Below, in pieces: positions 12,791 through 25,502 of a stretch of DNA of 64,000 nt. A program made the translations under genes and the position numbers. Each line of letters opens with the position of its first letter. Positions within the stretch are counted from its first letter, which is position 1. The notes beneath the pieces were generated by a model. It had not been told where the DNA came from, did no database searches, and saw only the letters and a program-made list of their open reading frames with translations. The stretch comes from Halichoerus grypus (lineage: Eukaryota > Chordata > Mammalia > Carnivora > Phocidae): positions 111,922,696-111,986,695 of the forward strand of contig NC_135720.1 in the NCBI RefSeq assembly GCF_964656455.1. Reading direction: 5' to 3'.

Positions 12791-12964
12791 GGGGCGCCTG
12801 GTGTCTGCCTTCGGCTCAGGTCATGATCTCAAGGTCCTGGGATTAAACTGCACATGGGGCTCCCTGCTCAGTGAGGAGTCTGCTTCTCCCTCTGACTCTG
12901 CTGCTCCCACTGCTTGTGCATGCTTGCTCTCTTTCAAATAAATAAATAAATACTTTTTAAAAAA
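12791..12964 (+). mobile_element. CAN-SINE with internal head deletion
   Basis: ggggcgcctgg is joined directly to tgtctgccttcggctcagg, so about 20 bp of the tRNA-like head, including part of the A box, is missing. Confidence 0.9.
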
Positions 12965-12973
12965 GATTTTATT

Positions 12974-13162
12974 GGGGCGCCTGGGTGGCTCAGTCGTTAA
13001 GCGTCTGCCTTCGGCTCAGGTCGTGATCTCAGGGTCCTGGGATCGAGCCCCACATTGGGCTCCCTGCTCGGCGGGAAGCCTGCTTCTCCCTCCCCCACTC
13101 CCCCTGCTTGTGTTCCCTCTCTCACTGTGTCTCTCTCTGTCAAATAAATAAATAAAATCTTT
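12974..13162 (+). mobile_element. CAN-SINE, plus arm of an inverted pair
   Basis: Full-length, nearly consensus. Followed within a few bases by an opposite-strand copy. Confidence 0.95.
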
Positions 13163-13356
13163 TTTTTATTTATTTATTTTATTTTTTATTTTTTAAAGAT
13201 TTTATTTATTTATTTGACAGATAGAGACACAGTGAGAGAGGGAACGCAAGCAGGGGGAGTGGGGGAGGGAGAAGCAGGCTTCCCGCCGAGCAGGGAGCCC
13301 GATGCGGGACCTGAGCCGAAGGCAGATGTTTAACGACTGAGCCACCCAGGCATCCC
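13163..13356 (-). mobile_element. CAN-SINE, minus arm of an inverted pair
   Basis: Begins in a T-rich tail and ends gagccacccaggcatccc. The two copies face tail to tail with almost no spacer. Confidence 0.95.
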
Positions 13357-15424
13357 AATAAATAAAATTTTAAAAATATTTACATATATCATTTATTTAG
13401 CTGTGAGTTTGTATCCTGCGTGCTCAACAGGGGTGTCCCTTTGGTGGGGGACAAAAACAATCTTACTCTTACGTATATACAGATATACATTCAATGCATA
13501 AACACACATACAGCATGTCTGTGACATTAAATTTTTATGGGGAGGGTTGTAGGAAATTAGGGGGGAAATGTCTGAAAAGGCTGTTTAGTAGGCTATGATG
13601 AGCAAAAGGCTGAGAAACACCGGTTTACATAATTTAATCTTCAGTGACGGATGTGCTTAACCATCAGCTCACAGAATTCCTGAGTATTTAACAAGTGACC
13701 CTTGCAAGTCTGTGTGAGCCGTCTCCAGCCCACCGCGCTTGGGGCGAGGCAGGTGGGAGAGAGAAAGAAGCCCCCTCTGCCACCCAGGCAATCCAGCAGG
13801 CTGGTAGGAAAGATGGTGTCAGGTGTTCAGGGGACAAAGAGAGTCTCTGGACCCCCACAAATCAACGGGGGCTGCCCCTCTGTCAGCAACTGAGTCTCTG
13901 CCCAAGCCCCTGAGTCCTGGCCCATGTCAGGCTATCGGGTGGTCCCCCTGTCCTCCAACAGCCCCAGGGCCCGGTCTGTATGGCAGACAGGTGGTGTCGT
14001 CCTGCAGGGACCCCAACCCAACAAGGCACACCAGGGATTGTGTGCACACCCTCACCCTTGCCCTGAAGGGGGGCTCCGAGAACTCCAGTCATCTTTGTTC
14101 AGTGCCTCTGGTCCGGTGGTTCTGCTGAAAGCCCTACCTCGGGCAGGCAAGGGGAATCAGGAAGGGAGGGGTTCGTGTCCCCATTGGGAACCAAAGGAGC
14201 CCATTCAGTGATGTGCCTTTCTCATCAGATATTCCCGGTGATGAGGATGACACAGCCTTCAATTAGTCTTGATGAGGTTGGGCCCGTGGAAACTTGGATG
14301 GCTTTGGGCAACTTCCAGTGCTGTCTGGGGTGGGGAGGGGGGTTGCCGGGGCACCGGGCCCGCAGATCCCAGCAGATGCCAGCATGGGGCCCCCAGCTCA
14401 GCCGCGCTGTCCACGCTGCCCCGTGGCAGGAGGGGAGGAGGAACATCGCTGGTGCTTTGCTCTAATTGCTTCAGGGCAACCAGTCCAGAGTCAGCCAGAG
14501 GCATTTTGTTTCCTGTAAGCAGGGCACAGACAGGGTGCTGGGGACAGGAAGCGGTGTCTCCCTCTCCCCTAGTCTGTCTGTCCCCCTTTCTGACCCATTA
14601 GGAAGCTAAGGTCTTGCCGGCTCATCCCCGAGCCTCTGGATCCTGCATGAAACCTCTGCAGGGCTTCTCAGAATCTCATTCTCCAAAGGCCCAGCTGCCT
14701 CCCGAAAGAATCAGGCTGAGAAGTGGCCCCAAGCTCCAACCTTCCTCTCTAGCCTTGCCTTTCCCTTTCCCTGCCCTGTAAAATGGGCCTAATCATTGCC
14801 TCCCCATCCAGTCAAGGAGTGGGAGTTAATTGGTGTGAGCTGAGCGCTCCAAGACTCCCAGGACAGGCCCTGGTGGCTGAGGGAGGGGGCCATTATGGCC
14901 CAGGCGAGCCCCCATCGGCCCGAGGCTTCTTTTTACAAAGGTCATTTATATGGGGCCCTCATTCACTCACTCTTCAAAGACTCACTGGGGACTTGCCCCA
15001 CTCCCTATCCAACAGGACTGTCCCTGTTGGTCCCTTGACCAGCTTCCAGCTCTGGAGCTTTTTCAGGCCTCCCTCCAGAGGCCCCTGAGGCCAGCCTGTT
15101 ACTTGAAGCTGACGGAAGCTGGTACCCACACTACTAAGGTGATGGGCAGCCTCCAGCATGATCCAGGAAGGGTTGGCCATAGGGCTCCAAACTGGAGCGG
15201 TGGGGGTTCCAACAGGTGGGCTCCATGCCTGGGAGCACTGGCCAAGGTCAGCTGGTCAGAGTTCAGGGGCAGGACTTACAGTCTCATACTCATATGACTC
15301 CCCCATCTCAGAGCCTTTGCGCATGCTGTTCCCTCTGCCTTCTCTTCTTCCTGTTCTTCATCTGATTAACTCCCACTCATCTTTTCTGCCCCAGCCCAAC
15401 CATCACATTCTCCAGGAAGAAGCC
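13357..15424. other. intergenic, nothing recognised
   Basis: GC-rich from about 13.7 to 15.3 kb, with many overlapping ORFs on both strands that look like composition effects. Confidence 0.5.
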
Positions 15425-15614
15425 TTTTTTTTTTTTTTAAGATTTTATTTATTTATTTGCCAGAGAGAGAGAGCACGAGCAGGGCAGAGAGAGAGGGGGA
15501 CAAGCAGACTCCCCACGGAGCAGGGAGCCCGACTCGGGGCTCGATCCCAGGACCCTGGGATCATGACCTGAGCTGAAGGCAGACGCTTAACCGACTGAGC
15601 CACCCAGGCGCCCC
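15425..15614 (-). mobile_element. CAN-SINE (SINEC)
   Basis: Full-length reverse copy. Approximate duplication aggaagaagcctt and aggatacagtagcctt. Confidence 0.95.
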
Positions 15615-18496
15615 AGGATACAGTAGCCTTCTCATTTCCACATTTATAACAAACCTCTGTGATTATAGTTTTCATAGCAAAGGGAACTGTGTATTGGAGC
15701 TAACTTTTTTGGGTGTGATAATTAGATTAATATCTGTGTGTCCACTAGAAGCTTCCCAAGAGCAGGTAGAATGTCTGTTTTTGCTCACCATTACGCCCCA
15801 GTCTAAAGACTTGGTTGACTGAATGGATGAAATGAGTTACCACTTCTGGGAGGCCCACCCCTCGTGGCATTCTCTACCTGTGCTGTGGTCAACTGTTCAC
15901 AGGTCTGGCTCTCTAGGACTTGAGGCAACTAGGTGACTTGGTGAAGAACGTGGGTAGCGGAGTCACGCTGATTGGGTTCATCTTCAGGCTCTGCCACTTA
16001 CTAGCTAAATAATCACCTCCGGTGAGTTACCAAATGGCTCTGTGCCTCAGTGCCCCCATCTGTAAAGTGCAGGTAATTGTAAATGAGTGACTGCATGGGA
16101 GATACTTAAAGCAGGGTCAGGCAGGTAAGCGCTCCGGTGAATGTGGGTGCTATTACTATTACTCTATATTACTATCTCTCAGGCACCCAGTCCCCAGGGC
16201 CAGGGGCATAATAGGTGTTCAGTAAAGGTTCACTGATTGAACCAGCAACGTTTGGGATTGGTTCTGGAAAGAAGTAAACTGAGAGATGAGAGTGAAGCTG
16301 AGGTGAGGAGGGAGAGTCCACAAAGGTAGAGAGAAGTTGGGCAACCAGAAACCCCAGCTGCCCCAACCTCCCCTGACCCGAGCAAGGCTTTTTCCATCTG
16401 ACCACCGCAGTTCATTCATTCCAAGAGAAGCAATTAATTCCAGTTTTGCTTTTTCCCTAATACTTGTAGAACCAGCCCCATGCTTTCCCTTCAGGGACAC
16501 CAGAACCACCAGCTGGCATCCCCTCCCCAAACGTCTTTCAGCTCTGCAAACGGTCCTCAGAACTTCTAAGTTTGAAAAATCGCAAACTTTTCTTTGTTCC
16601 TCTGGCCCTAAGGAAACCCTACTTACTGCTTCCTGTGCTTGCGACCCCGGGACCCTCCAGCTGTCTCTCTTTGTCTTTTCAATCCTTCAGTACCTAATTA
16701 ACAATTCTTCATATTGGATTCTCTCTGGGAAAGTGACTGGTGTGTTCTCTGTCTCCTGGATGGACCCTGACTGATAAACTCATGCATCCTTGAACCCGAG
16801 GCTCAGAGTGAGACAGTTAGAAGCAGGAGGCTGCCCCCCAGACCCCGCCTTGTACCTTGCTTCGGCCCTAAGGGGAAACAGCCGTTTTGGGGAATCTTGT
16901 GGACCCGAGAGGGATATCTAATCAGCCCTGGAAAAACTGGGCCAACAGTTAAACCACAGAAACAAAAGAGCTGCAACTCCACACAGAACCGCCTGCTTGG
17001 GCAAAAGCCAAGACAAACAGTTGTGGCGGTCTGGGCCCCAGCAGGGCTGCAGGCTTCCTGGGCCGGCATGGAGTCATCTCAAGAAGGAGGGGCTGGGCCC
17101 CCAGAGTCTCCCCTTCCCGGACTCCTCCAAGTCTTCCCTCATGCCCTCCAGGATTTTCTGGAACAGGCTGCCCTGTCATTCTACTCTAGAACCTTCTGGT
17201 AAAACGCAGAGCCTTCCAGGGCTCACCTTTCTAGTGTGGTGTGTGTCAAAGGCAGACAAGTCAGCATGTGGAGCTTCTAATAATACTGATGCTGGAGCCC
17301 CACCCCAGAGATTCTGGTCCGGCGAAGCCCTGGTATTTATTAAAGTTCCCAAGTGATTCGACTGTGCAGCCAGGATTGAAATGCACTGAGTTAAAGGAAT
17401 GTATTAGGACGGCAGTTCTCAAATGTAGAGGACTTGTTAAACCAGAGGCTGCCCGGCCTCCCGCCCAGGGCTCAGTGGGGGGGGGGGGGGGGGGGGGGCA
17501 GGGCCTGAGAATGTGCATTTCTTACAAGATCTTGGTCCGGGGACCACACTCTGAGAAGCCCTGGCTCGGGAGTCGGCCAGCTCAGGTTCAAATCCCAGCT
17601 CTGCCGTTAACTATCCACCTGAGACAGTTCAATGAGGCCTGGAGGACCACTTTCGTACGACAAAGAGCCTCCCCCCGTGCCTGCACATAATCATGTTGAA
17701 TGGACATTGTCATCACCACGATGGCATGATCATTAGTTGGCAAGGCTACAGAAATCTGGAGTGATAGCGTTTTCCTTTAAAGCACCATTTTAATCAGAGC
17801 CTCGGCTTCCCCATCTGTAAAATGGGGATAATGATACCCTGGCACAGCCCATTTTAAGGTAGTGGAAGGATCAAAGGAGTTCCCTGATGTGAACGTGTTT
17901 GGGATACTATAAAGCCCGGTAGGAGGGTTTTATTAGAAAGGGGGTCAGGCAGGCCCAGGCCTCAAGTGGAGATCAGCGAGGACATCTGAAACGTGTTCAC
18001 ACGCCGGGGAGGGAGGGATTCCCGTGCCTCCCTCCAGCTGCCTGCATGCCTGCCTGCCAGCCTCAGGCGTTTGGCACGCCGGGGCTGGGAAGTGGCTGGT
18101 TGGCTCTTCAGACTTCTAAAGGGGAGAGATAGGCAGCTGGGGCACCTCACCAGTATTTCTGTTAAGAAAAGGAATGCGCTGGAAGAGCCCAAAGCTGTGC
18201 GGATCAAAGATTCCCTCCCCAGGCCCTCGCCACACAGTGGCCACCCAGGTGCCCTTCCTCCTTGATCCTTCCCTCTCCTTCCTGTCTGCCCACCCGTACA
18301 CCTCCGCCCACCGGCTCCAGGGCGGGGAGATGGGCAAGAGCTGCCCTCCCAGGAAAGCCGAGGGGGAGGCAGGAAACGACTCTTCTGCTGGGTCAGGAAC
18401 TCATTTACTTGGCTCCATCCCTTTTCAGTTCAACTCACAGCTGCTGCGTGTCTGTTAGCGTAAGGCTAACCGGCTTGTTAATATTAATGCTTTCTG
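15615..18496. other. intergenic with MIR copies
   Basis: Plus-strand MIR at about 15960-16240 (cttcaggctctgccacttac). Fragments at about 17570-17640 and 17795-17920 (ccccatctgtaaaatgggga). No gene seen. Confidence 0.55.
17477..17498 (+). repeat. 22-G homopolymer
   Basis: Unbroken run of 22 G, able to form G-quadruplexes and prone to length errors in sequencing. Confidence 0.9.
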
Positions 18497-18700
18497 GGGG
18501 CGCCTAGGTGGCTGAATCAATGAAGTGACCGACTCTTGATTTTGACTCAGGTCATGATCTCGGGGTTGTGAGATCGAGCCTCATGTGGGGCTCCCCGATG
18601 TGCGCAGAGCCTGCTTAAGATTTTCTCTCTCTTCCTCTCCCTCTGCCCCTCCCCCGGCGTCTCTCTCTTTGTCTCTCTCTCTCTCTCCCTCTCTAAAAGA
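18497..18700 (+). mobile_element. CAN-SINE, older subfamily
   Basis: Head cgcctaggtggctgaatcaa and tail ctctctaaaag. Duplication attaat(g/c)ctttctg at 18483-18496 and 18701-18714. Confidence 0.92.
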
Positions 18701-21700
18701 ATTAATCCTTTCTGAATTTAAAAAAAAAAAAGACAAAATTAGGAAGAATGTCCTCACAGGGACTGGGTTGGAAAGACGCCCGGAGCCCCTGCAGTGAGGA
18801 CGTGAGGACGTGAGAAGTGAGTGGTCCCCACACTGTGGCTGGGAGTGGCACTCGGACCTGATTTTACTCAGAGGCAGTTTGGCAGAACAGGTCAAAAGAC
18901 TGAAAATGTGCACTATCTGACCCGGGGTTCTGGGCTGAGGAACCCATCCCAAGGAAATGATCAGCCACAAAATGATCAGCCTGATTTGAGTCTTGGCTCC
19001 AATGGTGAGTGACCCTGGGCAAGTTATGGTTTCACCCCTAAAACAGGAGTTAATAATTGGATCCCATCCCTCAGGGTTGAGGAAGAAATGAGACAATGCC
19101 TTGCATGCGGTAACCTCTCAAAAGTATTAGTATCTTGGTTGGGGTCCCCACAGATGCAGACCCCAAAACAAGGGTTTGGAAGGGGAGCCCAGGAGGCTCG
19201 TGTGGCCATGGGGATGAGAGACGGGGACAGAAGGAAGCCCACACAGGGTGCCTTTATCAAGCTCTGCACGGAATGAGTTGCATGCTTGGGGAAATGCCTG
19301 GACGTAGAGTCAGGAAGACGTGGGGTGCCTGGGTACCTCTTCCTTTAAGTCTTGCTTTTAAAATGTTCAGGGCTGTCTGCCTCCACCATTCATTTATGTG
19401 AGAGGAAAATAAAGCTTTCTCTGATTTAAGCCACTTATTTTGCTTTTCTGTTACACGCAGCTGAGTTTCATCCTTATCTGAGCTGGACGCCAGAGGCTGT
19501 CCCATCAGGAAGTTGTCCGATGGACCCACGGAGACCCAATGGCCCAGGCAGGTGCTGTGGTTTCAACATCACAGGCACAAGGGACCCTATCACCTCACCC
19601 TCCCTCTTGGAGCTTAATTATGCAGTGGGAAAAAAAAGTCCTCCTAGGTAGGAGTTCACCCCTTTTATCTGGCACCTCCCCAAGCATGTGCCCCCCACCC
19701 CAACCCTTTCTACGCCCTTTTTCACCCCTGATGTGTTCTGCGCGCCCCTCTCCTTGGTCTGTCCTCTGTCAGGCAGCAGCCGGCGCATCTGCCCAGCGGA
19801 TTGGTGTTACTGGGTTAATGTGTCACCCTCCCAAGGAGCAGATGTGCATTTTCGGTGGGGGCCAGAAGAAGACGAGGCCGTGTGCCCAGAGCTGAATGCT
19901 GTGAAAATCACCAGAAGACCAAGAGGCCGCCCTGCCGCTGGTCTCACTTCCCTGTTCCCCTCCTGTGTCCTCCTTCATCCCATCCCCTCCCTCGGCACAG
20001 CTGGCCCTGGCCACAGCTCCTACCTCAGCAAATGCCAGGTCCCCACCCTCCGCCGCCATTTGGCCTGACCTGCCATACTGAAAGCGAAAGGAGGGGCTGG
20101 AACAGAAAGGAAAATAATAAAACCACTGAAAGAGCAGAAACAGCCGACAGAATATTGGAAAAATTCCCGGGCGGGAATTCCCGGCCCTCAAGGGCCCTGC
20201 CAGGCTGAGGACATTCTTAAAGGGCAATCCTAAGATTCATTCCTGACACCGTTGCCAGCTGAAGGGGCGCCTGAGCCCTGCCGCCCCCACCCCAGAGGGG
20301 TATGTGTGCGATGTCGGCCCTGTGTCTGGGGGGGTCCGAGCAAAGTGCGGGTGGGAAGGAGAAGGTAGGGGTCAGGGGGACGCTGAGAGGGCAGGGACCC
20401 TGGTGGGTAGGTTAGCCTGAGGGTCCAAGCCCTTCTGGGATTTCAGGGGACGGGCCTTTCCCTGGGGCAGAAGACAGCGAGGGGCCCGAGAGGGCGCCCT
20501 GGCAGGTGTGGGGCGGGGAGCTGCAAAGAGGCTGCCCTAGCAGCTGCTGGGCCCTGGCAGCCGGAAAATAAAGCTGGAGGCTCTTACTGAAACCACAGTG
20601 GGATCTTGTAGCCGCTCGGGAAACGTGGATGGAAGCTGGAAGAGGCTGAAACAGGGAGCTGGCTTGCGCATCTGGGCAGTGGTGGGCAGGCAGCGAGACA
20701 AGAACAGTGGGACCACCCCCCACCCCACCCCCCACCGCCCACGGAAGCGGGGTCCCAGCGTGCACAGGACCAGCAGTCTGCCCACCAGTAAGGGGCTGAG
20801 GCTCGGACTTCTGATGAAGAACTGTGAGGGGTCCTGCAGGGCAGGGCTGGGAGGGGAGCAGGGCTGGGGGAGTGGGAGTGGGTCTGCGGCTCACCTGAAC
20901 CGCAGGGGATTGGCCCATGGAATTTGCGGGGAAGGAGGAGTCTGGACATTGCAAATCATCATGTCTTCTGGCCCAGCCTGGGAGGCCCTTCGAGCTCCTC
21001 ATTGGGTGCTCAGGGTAGGACGGACCAGAAAGGCCCTCTCGCCCCTCATGAATTGCAATGGGTACTAATGAAAATAATCCATGGTGAACTGTCCGTCCTC
21101 TGATGGGGAGGGATCTGCCAAGTTCATTAATTCCAGGCAAGGTAAGGCCTGAGGAATGTTTTAAGTTCCGTCTATTGATTCGTCTTCACTCCTCTCCCCC
21201 TCTTCAGTGTGGCCAGGGGGCTGTGCTGCCCCCTAGACCCCCAAGTACCTCCTGCGCCCCAGTTGACTCCACACATACCCCCAGATTAATCTGAAAGCAT
21301 TGGACCCCCACTCTGCTGCCTGGCCTCTGCCATCCTCCAGGCGGGTCCACATTACCTGGCAACCCGAGCCCTTCTTGCGGAGGCTACGAGAGTAGGGGAA
21401 TGTCACGGTCAAAGCACCAGCTCTGGGTCTGGATTCCGCCTCCACGGCTCCGTGCCCAGGCTTCCGCATCCGTGAACTAGAGACAAGACCCAGGCCTCCT
21501 TTATGTGGGTGTTTTGAGGATTAAATGAGTAAATAAATATGAAATACTTAAAACAGGATAGGGCATGTAGTAAGCTCTTAACAAATGCGAGCTATCGTTA
21601 TTTACATTGTTATTATTTATATTTATTATTATAATAAATAATATTTATTATTTATATCTGTTATTAAACTAGAATGTCCAAAGAGGAGGGACTTTTGCTC

Positions 21701-21781
21701 ACCAACTTCATCCTGGCGATTTGAACAGTGTTTAGCACACAGAAGACACTGAATGGATGTGTGTTGGGTTTATTTCTTGCT
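18701..21781. other. intergenic with MIR copies
   Basis: MIR at about 18975-19135 and 21405-21610 (plus strand). GC-rich 20.2-21.1 kb holds the longest ORF of the window (242 codons, minus), without recognisable family. An AT-rich palindromic (ATT/AAT)n tract lies near 21600-21665. Confidence 0.5.
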
Positions 21782-21967
21782 GGGGCGCCTGCGTGGCTGG
21801 GTGGCTGGGTTAAGCATCCGGCTCTTGGTTTCGGCTTAGGTCATGATCTTGGGGTCCTGGGATGGAGCCCCCACCTCTGCGCTCAATGGGGAGTCTGCTC
21901 GAAGATTCTCTCCTTCTTCCTCTGCCCCTTCCCACTCTCTTAACTAACTAAATAAATCTTTATTATT
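21782..21967 (+). mobile_element. CAN-SINE with duplicated head motif
   Basis: The head carries a repeated ggctgggtggctggg. Otherwise an older subfamily. Confidence 0.9.
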
Positions 21968-22719
21968 GTAAACTCTCTGTTCCAACCAAACTCTTCCTTA
22001 TGTATACGTTCCTACCTCCACGCCTTTGCTCATGCTGTTCCCACCTCTTGAAGGGCCTTACGCCATCCAGCGTAATCCCTCCTACTATAAATTTCCAGTT
22101 CCTGCCTCCTCTCTGCTCAGAGGCCCTCCCTGGGCTCAGAACCTGCACAAAACAAGCACTCACTAAAGGCTCAGTGGTTTGTGGCTGGGTTTTTTTTTTT
22201 TTTAATGCTTTGGCTCCAAAACAGAGTTTCCTCACTGACTTGGCACTTAGCGCTCACTCCCTCCTGGGGTGGCCCCAAAGAAACGGAGCACCCCAGCGAC
22301 TATACATGTCCTATACCTTAGAGCTTTGACATTCAGAGAGGGCTTCCCAGCTGAAGTCACCTGAATAACTAGACATCCTAGACATGTGGTCTCCAAACCA
22401 CGGTTTCTGGGCTTCCTAATCGGTGAGTTGAGAGACATGGCATCTGTTTGCCCAAGAAATATGAGCCAGGCAGCTCCACACCAACAGGCTGCTTTCTGCC
22501 CCGGACCAGGCAACAGCTGCCTCTAGCTTGGCTGTTTACGCACTAAAAAAAGAAATTCCATGGTGACCAGTTGACTCAAGCCAGCTCCCAAAGTGCAGCG
22601 ATAGTTTCAAAGTAATCCCTGATGACACCAAATGCTCCCCACCCAGTCCTTAATAAAGAGAAAAGAGAAAACAAGGGCAAACTTCAACAAGAGGAAGCGT
22701 GAGTCAGTACTCGAAGCCG

Positions 22720-22733
22720 CCTGGAGGGGGCAG
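22720..22733 (+). promoter_or_regulatory. CTCF-like motif
   Basis: CCTGGAGGGGGCAG fits the CTCF core reasonably well. An AP-1 heptamer TGAGTCA lies 14 bp upstream. Confidence 0.4.
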
Positions 22734-23512
22734 TGTCAGAGCTGACGTTGGGTCTAGAAGGTGTCGGCCTAACAGCCCCCTCCACGCAGGCTTGTCCCCT
22801 GAAAATTCCCCTTCCCCAGAGTCAGGGCCCATTCCACCATTAGAAAGGTCCTCTCTGGAAGGCTGGGGAGGGGCAGAGGGGACTGACCTTATGAGTGGCA
22901 GGTATGGACCGGGCTGTACAGGGCCTTCTGGAACAGCACGATTTCATGTTTTCTCCACAACCAACAGACACACACTCATCACATACTAGGCCTTCTAAGT
23001 GCATTACGTACATGGCTCTGTTAGTCCTCACACCGGGCCAGGAAGGCAGGCCCAGTCAGTTCTGCCGTTTTACAGGTGGACAAACCGAAGTCCAGGGGGT
23101 GCCGACGCCGGTTGAAAACAACTGGGCTGCTTGGAACCTGGCTTTGCTGGGCCCAGAGTCCATTCTTAAGTCTGGGGCTAAGTGGAACTTAGTGTCGGCC
23201 CTTCCTGTCCCCCTGGAGAGCCGCCTCCTCCCCACCAGTGCCACCGTCCTGCTTCAGACCTCCCAGTTGCTACTATCTGTGTGAACTTTGGGCTCTGCCC
23301 TTCTTGACCCAGGAGAAGGGCCTGCTGATAAAGAGGACATCGCCCAGGTTTTATAGTTTCCTCCCCGCCTCGCTGGCGACACCTGAGCCCGTGGCTTCCC
23401 CCTCCCTCCACCCCCACACTCATGTATACAAAGTCACCGGTCACACCCTCACACACACAATAACACACATACACACCCACACACGTTCACATATAGACAG
23501 CCACTCATACAT

Positions 23513-23551
<39 letters not shown>

Positions 23552-23791
23552 GTCACCCACCTCTGTGGTGGTGGATGGGTGAGGACTGACAGGCTTAGAG
23601 ATTTACTTTCTAGAAAATCATGCCTGCCTCTCCTTGCTGCCCCTCCCCAGCCACTGGGCTTACAGGCTTCTGCCTCATTCCATGTGTGATAATGAGCCAC
23701 TCTCGACGGACCACGGGGAATCCGTCTTTGGCCCACAGGCAAATCTGGGCGTCCTCAGCACGGAGCTGGGAACCCGCTTTCTTCCCCCATG

Positions 23792-23805
23792 CTGCCACCT
23801 GGTGG
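23792..23805 (-). promoter_or_regulatory. CTCF-like motif
   Basis: The minus strand reads CCACCAGGTGGCAG, a close match to the CTCF core. It also contains an E-box. Confidence 0.5.
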
Positions 23806-24117
23806 CCTGAGCCCAGAACTGCAAGCTCGGTGGCGCGGCGAGGGGAGGGGGGTCAGGGGGGACCACTTCCCAGAGAGGTGCCGGCAGCCTGCTGGGCTGC
23901 CAGGGGAGGTCTACATCCAACTGTTCCCCGTCTACAGATGGGCAAGCTGAGTGGCGAACATGCCCTCTTCCTTCCCCGGATCCTCACAAGCACAGTCCGT
24001 TGGCATCGGAGGCAGATGCCTGTGCCACTTGGGCCAGAGGGTAGCAGGACCCTTACGGCAACAAGCCTCCAATCATCATACAATCGTGGGATTATTGGCT
24101 TATGTCCATGTCTTCTT

Positions 24118-24312
24118 TTTTCTTTTCTAAGATTTTATGTATTTATTTGACAGAGACACAGCGAGAGAGGGAACACAAGCAGGGGGAGTGGGAGAGGGAG
24201 AAGCAGGCTTCCCACGGAGCAGGGAGCCCAACGTGGGGCTCGATCCCAGGACCCTGGGATCATGACCTGAGCCGAAGGCAGACGCTTAACAACTGAGCCA
24301 CCCAGGCGCCCC
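24118..24312 (-). mobile_element. CAN-SINE (SINEC)
   Basis: Full-length. Duplication tatgtccatgtcttctt and tatccatgtcttctt on either side. Confidence 0.95.
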
Positions 24313-24920
24313 TATCCATGTCTTCTTGACATCCTTAGAACCATCCTAATAGTGGATTTGTATTTGGCTAAACCTCAGTGAGGAGGACGTGACAGCAGGT
24401 GACTGTGTGACCTCAGCCACTAGTCCAGGTGCTGCCCTTCACTCCTTCCCTAGGGTTTGGGAGGCTCTGCCTGTGGCCTCTCACCTGGAGCTTGAGCTCA
24501 GAGGTAGGTGTGACTGACTTTCCCCTGGACCTCACTTGTCCCGCCCAGGAACACTCTTCCGGGCCTCTGCCTTTGTGAGGCAGCCCAGGATGCGTCCCCA
24601 CCTTTCCTCCTTGAGCCCAGAGCCAACATGTTTCAGGCACAGTGATTTCATTCAGTCTCTGAGTTTTACTCAGTCTTATTTTTGGCCCTTCGGTGCAGTG
24701 GGACGAGTTAATTCTATCCCCTGGTTGAGGGCTCACGGTCATCATGGGTCCTGGCTAGTTCCCTCTTGTTTTATGTGTTCCCCTTTACCCCATGGGTCCC
24801 TCCCGTTCCCCCGCCCCCTAGGCAGCCATTCTGGTGTATCTTTTTATCTGTATGTGTTCTAGAACGCAGGTTTTAGGAGGCCTGTGTTACCACCAAGCAT
24901 TGCATAGTGCCGTATTCTTT

Positions 24921-25119
24921 TTTTTTTTTTTTTAAGATTTTATTTATTTATTTGACAGAGAGAGAGAGCGAGAGCAGGAACACAAGCAGGGGGAGTGGGA
25001 GAGGGAGAAGCAGGCTTCCTGCTGAGCAGGGAGCCCGATGCGGGACTCGATCCCAGGACCCTGGGATCATGACCTGAGCCGAAGGCAGATGGTTAACGAC
25101 TGAGCCACCCAGGCGCCCC
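24921..25119 (-). mobile_element. CAN-SINE, apparently young
   Basis: Flanked by an intact duplication of at least 19 bp, gcatagtgccgtattcttt (24902-24920 and 25120-25138), and close to consensus. Confidence 0.97.
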
Positions 25120-25502
25120 GCATAGTGCCGTATTCTTTTATTGTCATTTGAGACGCATGTTATTTCGTGTGTCTGGGGATGGGGTTAATGGATACAACAT
25201 GTGGGCAAGCGGCGGCACCTTAAGAGTTCACTGAGACTCTGCATTAATGATAATGGAAGTGACTGCACTTTCTCACTAGTTGTGTTTCCTAGTGAGAACG
25301 TCAGGACTGTGAGCCATCGGCACTCCGATCAGGGGTGTCCGGAGGCCTGGGTCCTCCCCTCGGCTCTGCCAGACTTACCAAGAGCTCTGGCATGTCTTTC
25401 ACCCTCTGACCCCTGGGGTCCTCATTCAACAAACGGCCAGTTAGCCTAGGGCCCTTCTAAGGTCCCATGTACCTTTAAATAGTCTTTGAAAGCTATTGTC
25501 CC

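Larger units (their letters stand above)
21968..24117. other. intergenic with MIR, AC/CT repeats and CTCF-like motifs
   Basis: Reverse MIR at about 22975-23120. An (AC)n/(CT)n/(AC)n tract at about 23445-23552. An AP-1 site at 22700-22706 and two CTCF-like motifs are reported separately. Confidence 0.5.

Noticed and set aside
19321..19360. CAN-SINE-like start ggggtgcctgggtacctctt
   Set aside because: The match stops after about 13 bases and no SINE body or tail follows.
20412..21140. 242-codon minus-strand ORF, the longest in the window
   Set aside because: It lies in GC-rich DNA with equally open overlapping frames on both strands. It is Pro/Ser/Leu-rich and without recognisable domain or splice context.
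23445..23552. Regular repeats considered as a CRISPR-like array
   Set aside because: These are AC and CT microsatellites in a mammalian genome, with no spacers.
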